DNA from: CAG-1138 sp964495385
GTDB lineage: Bacteria > Bacillota > Clostridia > Christensenellales > CAG-917
NCBI GenBank assembly: GCA_964495385.1
Contig: CAZBVO010000003.1
Span: 1 to 64,000 of the forward strand
Direction of reading: 5' to 3'
DNA length: 64,000 bases
Shown: piece by piece, positions 61,874 to 64,000 of the stretch
Layout of the letters: the number at the start of each line of letters is the position of its first letter
How positions within the stretch are numbered: position 1 is the first letter of the stretch
Position numbers and translations under genes: made by a program
The notes under the pieces: model-generated
Seen by the model: the letters and a program-made list of their open reading frames with translations, nothing else
Told to the model about the DNA's origin: nothing
Databases searched by the model: none

Positions 61874-62943
61874 AGAGAAGCGATTTTTACTACGATTTAC
61901 CCGAAGAGCTGATTGCTCAGCATCCGGCCGAGCCTCGCGACAGCAGCAGACTGTTGGCCATGGATGCCGAATCGGGCAAGCTTACGCACACGGTTTTCAA
62001 CAAAATAGGCGATTTTTTAAAAAAGGGCGACCTGTTGGTGGTAAACAACACAAGGGTTATCCCCGCAAGGCTTTACGGCTTCAAGCTAGGCAGAAAAGTG
62101 CCCGTCGGAGAAGAAAGCGTGCCGCCTACAAAATTTGAATTTTTGCTTTTAAAACGCCTCAATTACACCGATTGGGAGTGCATTGCGAGACCTGCCAAAA
62201 AAGCGACTCCGGGCGCGCAATTCACCTTTGGTGAAGGTTTGAACTGCACGGTCAAGGCCGTCGGCGAAAGCGGAATAAGGATTGTTTCGTTTGAATTCGA
62301 GGGCGTGTTCGAGGACGTTTTGGAAAGAGTTGGCAACGTTCCGTTGCCTCCGTATATCACCGCAAAGCTGGAGGACAAAAACCGCTATCAAACGGTTTAT
62401 GCCCGTTTTGACGGAAGTGCGGCCGCACCTACTGCGGGGCTTCATTTTACCCAAAGGCTTATCGGCGAATTGAAAGAAAAAGGGATTGAATTTGCCGAGG
62501 TTTTGTTGCACGTCGGTCTGGGTACTTTCAGGCCGGTCAAAGAAGACGAGATTTTGGACCACAAGATGCACTCGGAATATTACGAGGTGAGCAGCGAAGC
62601 GGCCGAAAAAATCAACAAAGCAACCGCCGAAGGCCGCCGAGTGATTGCCGTAGGCACCACCAGCGGAAGGGTTTTGGAAACGGTTGCCGACGAAAATGGT
62701 TTTGTCAAACCGTGTCACGGCGAAACGGAAATATTTATTTATCCCGGCTACAAATTTAAGATTTTGGACGGAATGATAACCAATTTCCACCTTCCGGAAA
62801 GCACGCTTATAATGTACGTTTCCGCTTTCTGCGGCAGGGAACGCACTCTTGAAATGTACAAAACGGCAGTAAACGAGAAATATAGGTTTTTCAGTTTCGG
62901 CGACGCCACCTTCCTCTACAACGGCGGCCGAGGCAGGAAATAG
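61870..62943 (+). CDS. queA: tRNA preQ1(34) S-adenosylmethionine ribosyltransferase
   Basis: A queuosine-pathway enzyme of 357 residues that transfers ribose from SAM to preQ1 in tRNA. Typical blocks are FYYDLPEELIAQHPAEPRD, VNNTRVIPARLYG, APTAGLHFT and ITNFHLPESTLIMYVSAF. It acts after Tgt, encoded next. Confidence 0.95.
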   Translation: MKRSDFYYDLPEELIAQHPAEPRDSSRLLAMDAESGKLTHTVFNKIGDFLKKGDLLVVNNTRVIPARLYGFKLGRKVPVGEESVPPTKFEFLLLKRLNYTDWECIARPAKKATPGAQFTFGEGLNCTVKAVGESGIRIVSFEFEGVFEDVLERVGNVPLPPYITAKLEDKNRYQTVYARFDGSAAAPTAGLHFTQRLIGELKEKGIEFAEVLLHVGLGTFRPVKEDEILDHKMHSEYYEVSSEAAEKINKATAEGRRVIAVGTTSGRVLETVADENGFVKPCHGETEIFIYPGYKFKILDGMITNFHLPESTLIMYVSAFCGRERTLEMYKTAVNEKYRFFSFGDATFLYNGGRGRK

Positions 62944-62950
62944 GAGATTT

Positions 62951-64000
62951 ATGTTTAAATACGAAATTATTCACGAATGCAAACAGTCGGGGGCGAGGAT
63001 CGGCAGGCTGACCACTCCGCACGGCGTAATCGAAACGCCGGTATTTATGCCTGTGGGAACAATGGCGACCGTCAAATCGCTTTCGCCGGAGGAAGTCGAG
63101 GGGCTGGGCAGTCAAATTATTTTGTCCAACACCTATCACCTTTATTTGCGTCCGGGCCACGAAATCATCAAAAAAGCAGGCGGCTTGCACAAATTTATGA
63201 ACTGGAACAAGCCTATTTTGACCGACAGCGGCGGTTTTCAGATTTTCAGTTTGTCTTCTATGAGAAAAATCACCGAGGAAGGCGCGACTTTCTCGAGTTT
63301 TATCGACGGAAGCAAACATTTTATCGGACCTGAAGAAAGTATGGCCATTCAAAAGGCACTCGGTAGCGACATCGTTATGGCGTTCGACCAATGCACGGCC
63401 GCCGATACGGGCTACGAGGACAGTAAAAAGGCAATGGAGCTGACTTTGCGCTGGCTGGACAGATGCAGCAAGGTTGATTTCGAAGGGAAGCAGATGCTAT
63501 TCCCGATCGTTCAGGGCAACATGTACGAAGATTTGCGACTCGAAAGTTTGAGGCGCACCGTTCCGTATGCCAAATGCGGCCTCGCCATAGGCGGACTGTC
63601 GGTGGGCGAACCGAAAGAGGTTATGTATCGCATGCTTGACGTTTTGCAACCGCATTATCCTCGCGAAATGCCTCGCTACCTTATGGGCGTCGGCAGTGCC
63701 GACTGCTTTGTGGAAGGCATAGCCAGAGGCATCGACATGATGGATTGCGTGCTTCCTACCCGCATTGCTCGCAACGGCACGGCAATGACCATGAAAGGCG
63801 AAATAACCATTCGAAACGCAAAATACAAAGAAGATTTTTCGCCCGTGGAGGAGGGGTGCGATTGCTATTGCTGTCGCAACTACACAAGGGCCTACGTTCG
63901 CCATTTGATAAACACCGACGAAATTTTCGGCGGCAGGTTGCTGTCGGTGCACAACATTCGTTTTTTGCACCGTTTGACGGAAAAAATCAAGGATGCAATC
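62951..64000 (+). CDS. tgt: tRNA-guanine transglycosylase (3' end outside window)
   Basis: The enzyme exchanges guanine for preQ1 at position 34 of tRNAs. The 350 codons present begin MFKYEIIHECKQSGARIG. They include the catalytic Asp in TDSGGFQIFSL, the nucleophile region VLPTRIARNG, and the zinc site CDCYCCRNYTRAY. The frame is open to the last base of the window, so only the last 20-30 residues are missing. TAGGAG precedes the ATG. Confidence 0.96.
   Translation, partial: MFKYEIIHECKQSGARIGRLTTPHGVIETPVFMPVGTMATVKSLSPEEVEGLGSQIILSNTYHLYLRPGHEIIKKAGGLHKFMNWNKPILTDSGGFQIFSLSSMRKITEEGATFSSFIDGSKHFIGPEESMAIQKALGSDIVMAFDQCTAADTGYEDSKKAMELTLRWLDRCSKVDFEGKQMLFPIVQGNMYEDLRLESLRRTVPYAKCGLAIGGLSVGEPKEVMYRMLDVLQPHYPREMPRYLMGVGSADCFVEGIARGIDMMDCVLPTRIARNGTAMTMKGEITIRNAKYKEDFSPVEEGCDCYCCRNYTRAYVRHLINTDEIFGGRLLSVHNIRFLHRLTEKIKDAI

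Overview
The window looks like chromosomal DNA of a Gram-positive anaerobe of the class Clostridia, probably an uncultured or metagenome-assembled genome, because two runs of exactly 100 Ns (13778-13877 and 50741-50840) are scaffold gaps. The evidence is a T-box leader, FMN and TPP riboswitches feeding RibU and ThiT permeases, CIRCE-controlled hrcA-grpE-dnaK-dnaJ, mcsA-mcsB-clpC, an L20-type infC leader, and gene orders typical of Firmicutes (rdgB-yfcE, ytxC-thrS, obg-yhbY-nadD-yqeK-rsfS, tsaE-tsaB-rimI, ruvC-ruvA-ruvB-queA-tgt). I cannot name the species; a lineage near Christensenellales is only a guess.

Layout. 335-1086: eight tRNA genes on the minus strand with one promoter and one terminator. 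1165-4285: rdgB-yfcE (minus), a DEDDh exonuclease and a YtxC-like protein. 4416-9226: full-length threonyl-tRNA synthetase, infC-rpmI-rplT with an attenuator leader and an ATT start, an rRNA methyltransferase, and a YebC protein. 9378-11351: Fe-S cluster operon (Rrf2 regulator, cysteine desulfurase, IscU-type scaffold). 11507-13570: two membrane or exported proteins. 13898-16868: T-box-controlled second ThrRS lacking the TGS domain, then an rRNA m5C methyltransferase. 17007-19763: GDPD phosphodiesterase, HtrA lipoprotein, and a repeat-rich spacer with a micro-ORF. 19896-22812: lepA-hemW. 22841-33347: heat-shock operon running into prmA-rsmE-mtaB-hinT, then rpsU, nth, obg, yhbY. 34255-36059: a NadD-YqeK fusion, rsfS, and a small exported protein.

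35981-42321 is the most unusual region. A 6,144-bp unit resembling an integrated filamentous phage (inovirus) sits between two perfect 197-bp direct repeats. Each repeat carries the 3' end of the upstream host gene, a promoter and the 5' part of an FMN riboswitch. The right copy completes the aptamer and drives ribU; the left copy is a truncated aptamer aimed into the phage. The element encodes an HUH replication initiator, a candidate ssDNA-binding protein, a major-coat-like protein followed by a terminator, a Zot/pI ATPase, membrane proteins, a large adhesin-like protein and three tandem paralogous small proteins. It encodes no recognisable integrase.

From 42424 onward: a RibU-TsaE fusion, tsaB and rimI, an alpha/beta hydrolase with an apparent ATT start, a membrane-anchored MurF-like ligase and Ddl. 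Then come dinB divergent from mcsA-mcsB-clpC (no ctsR), hpf, pgi and yfbR. These are followed by thiT under a TPP riboswitch, an ABC ATPase with degenerate catalytic motifs, and a TM1266-like ACT protein plus ECF S-component behind an unidentified attenuator leader. The window ends with ruvC-ruvA-ruvB-queA and a tgt cut by the window edge.
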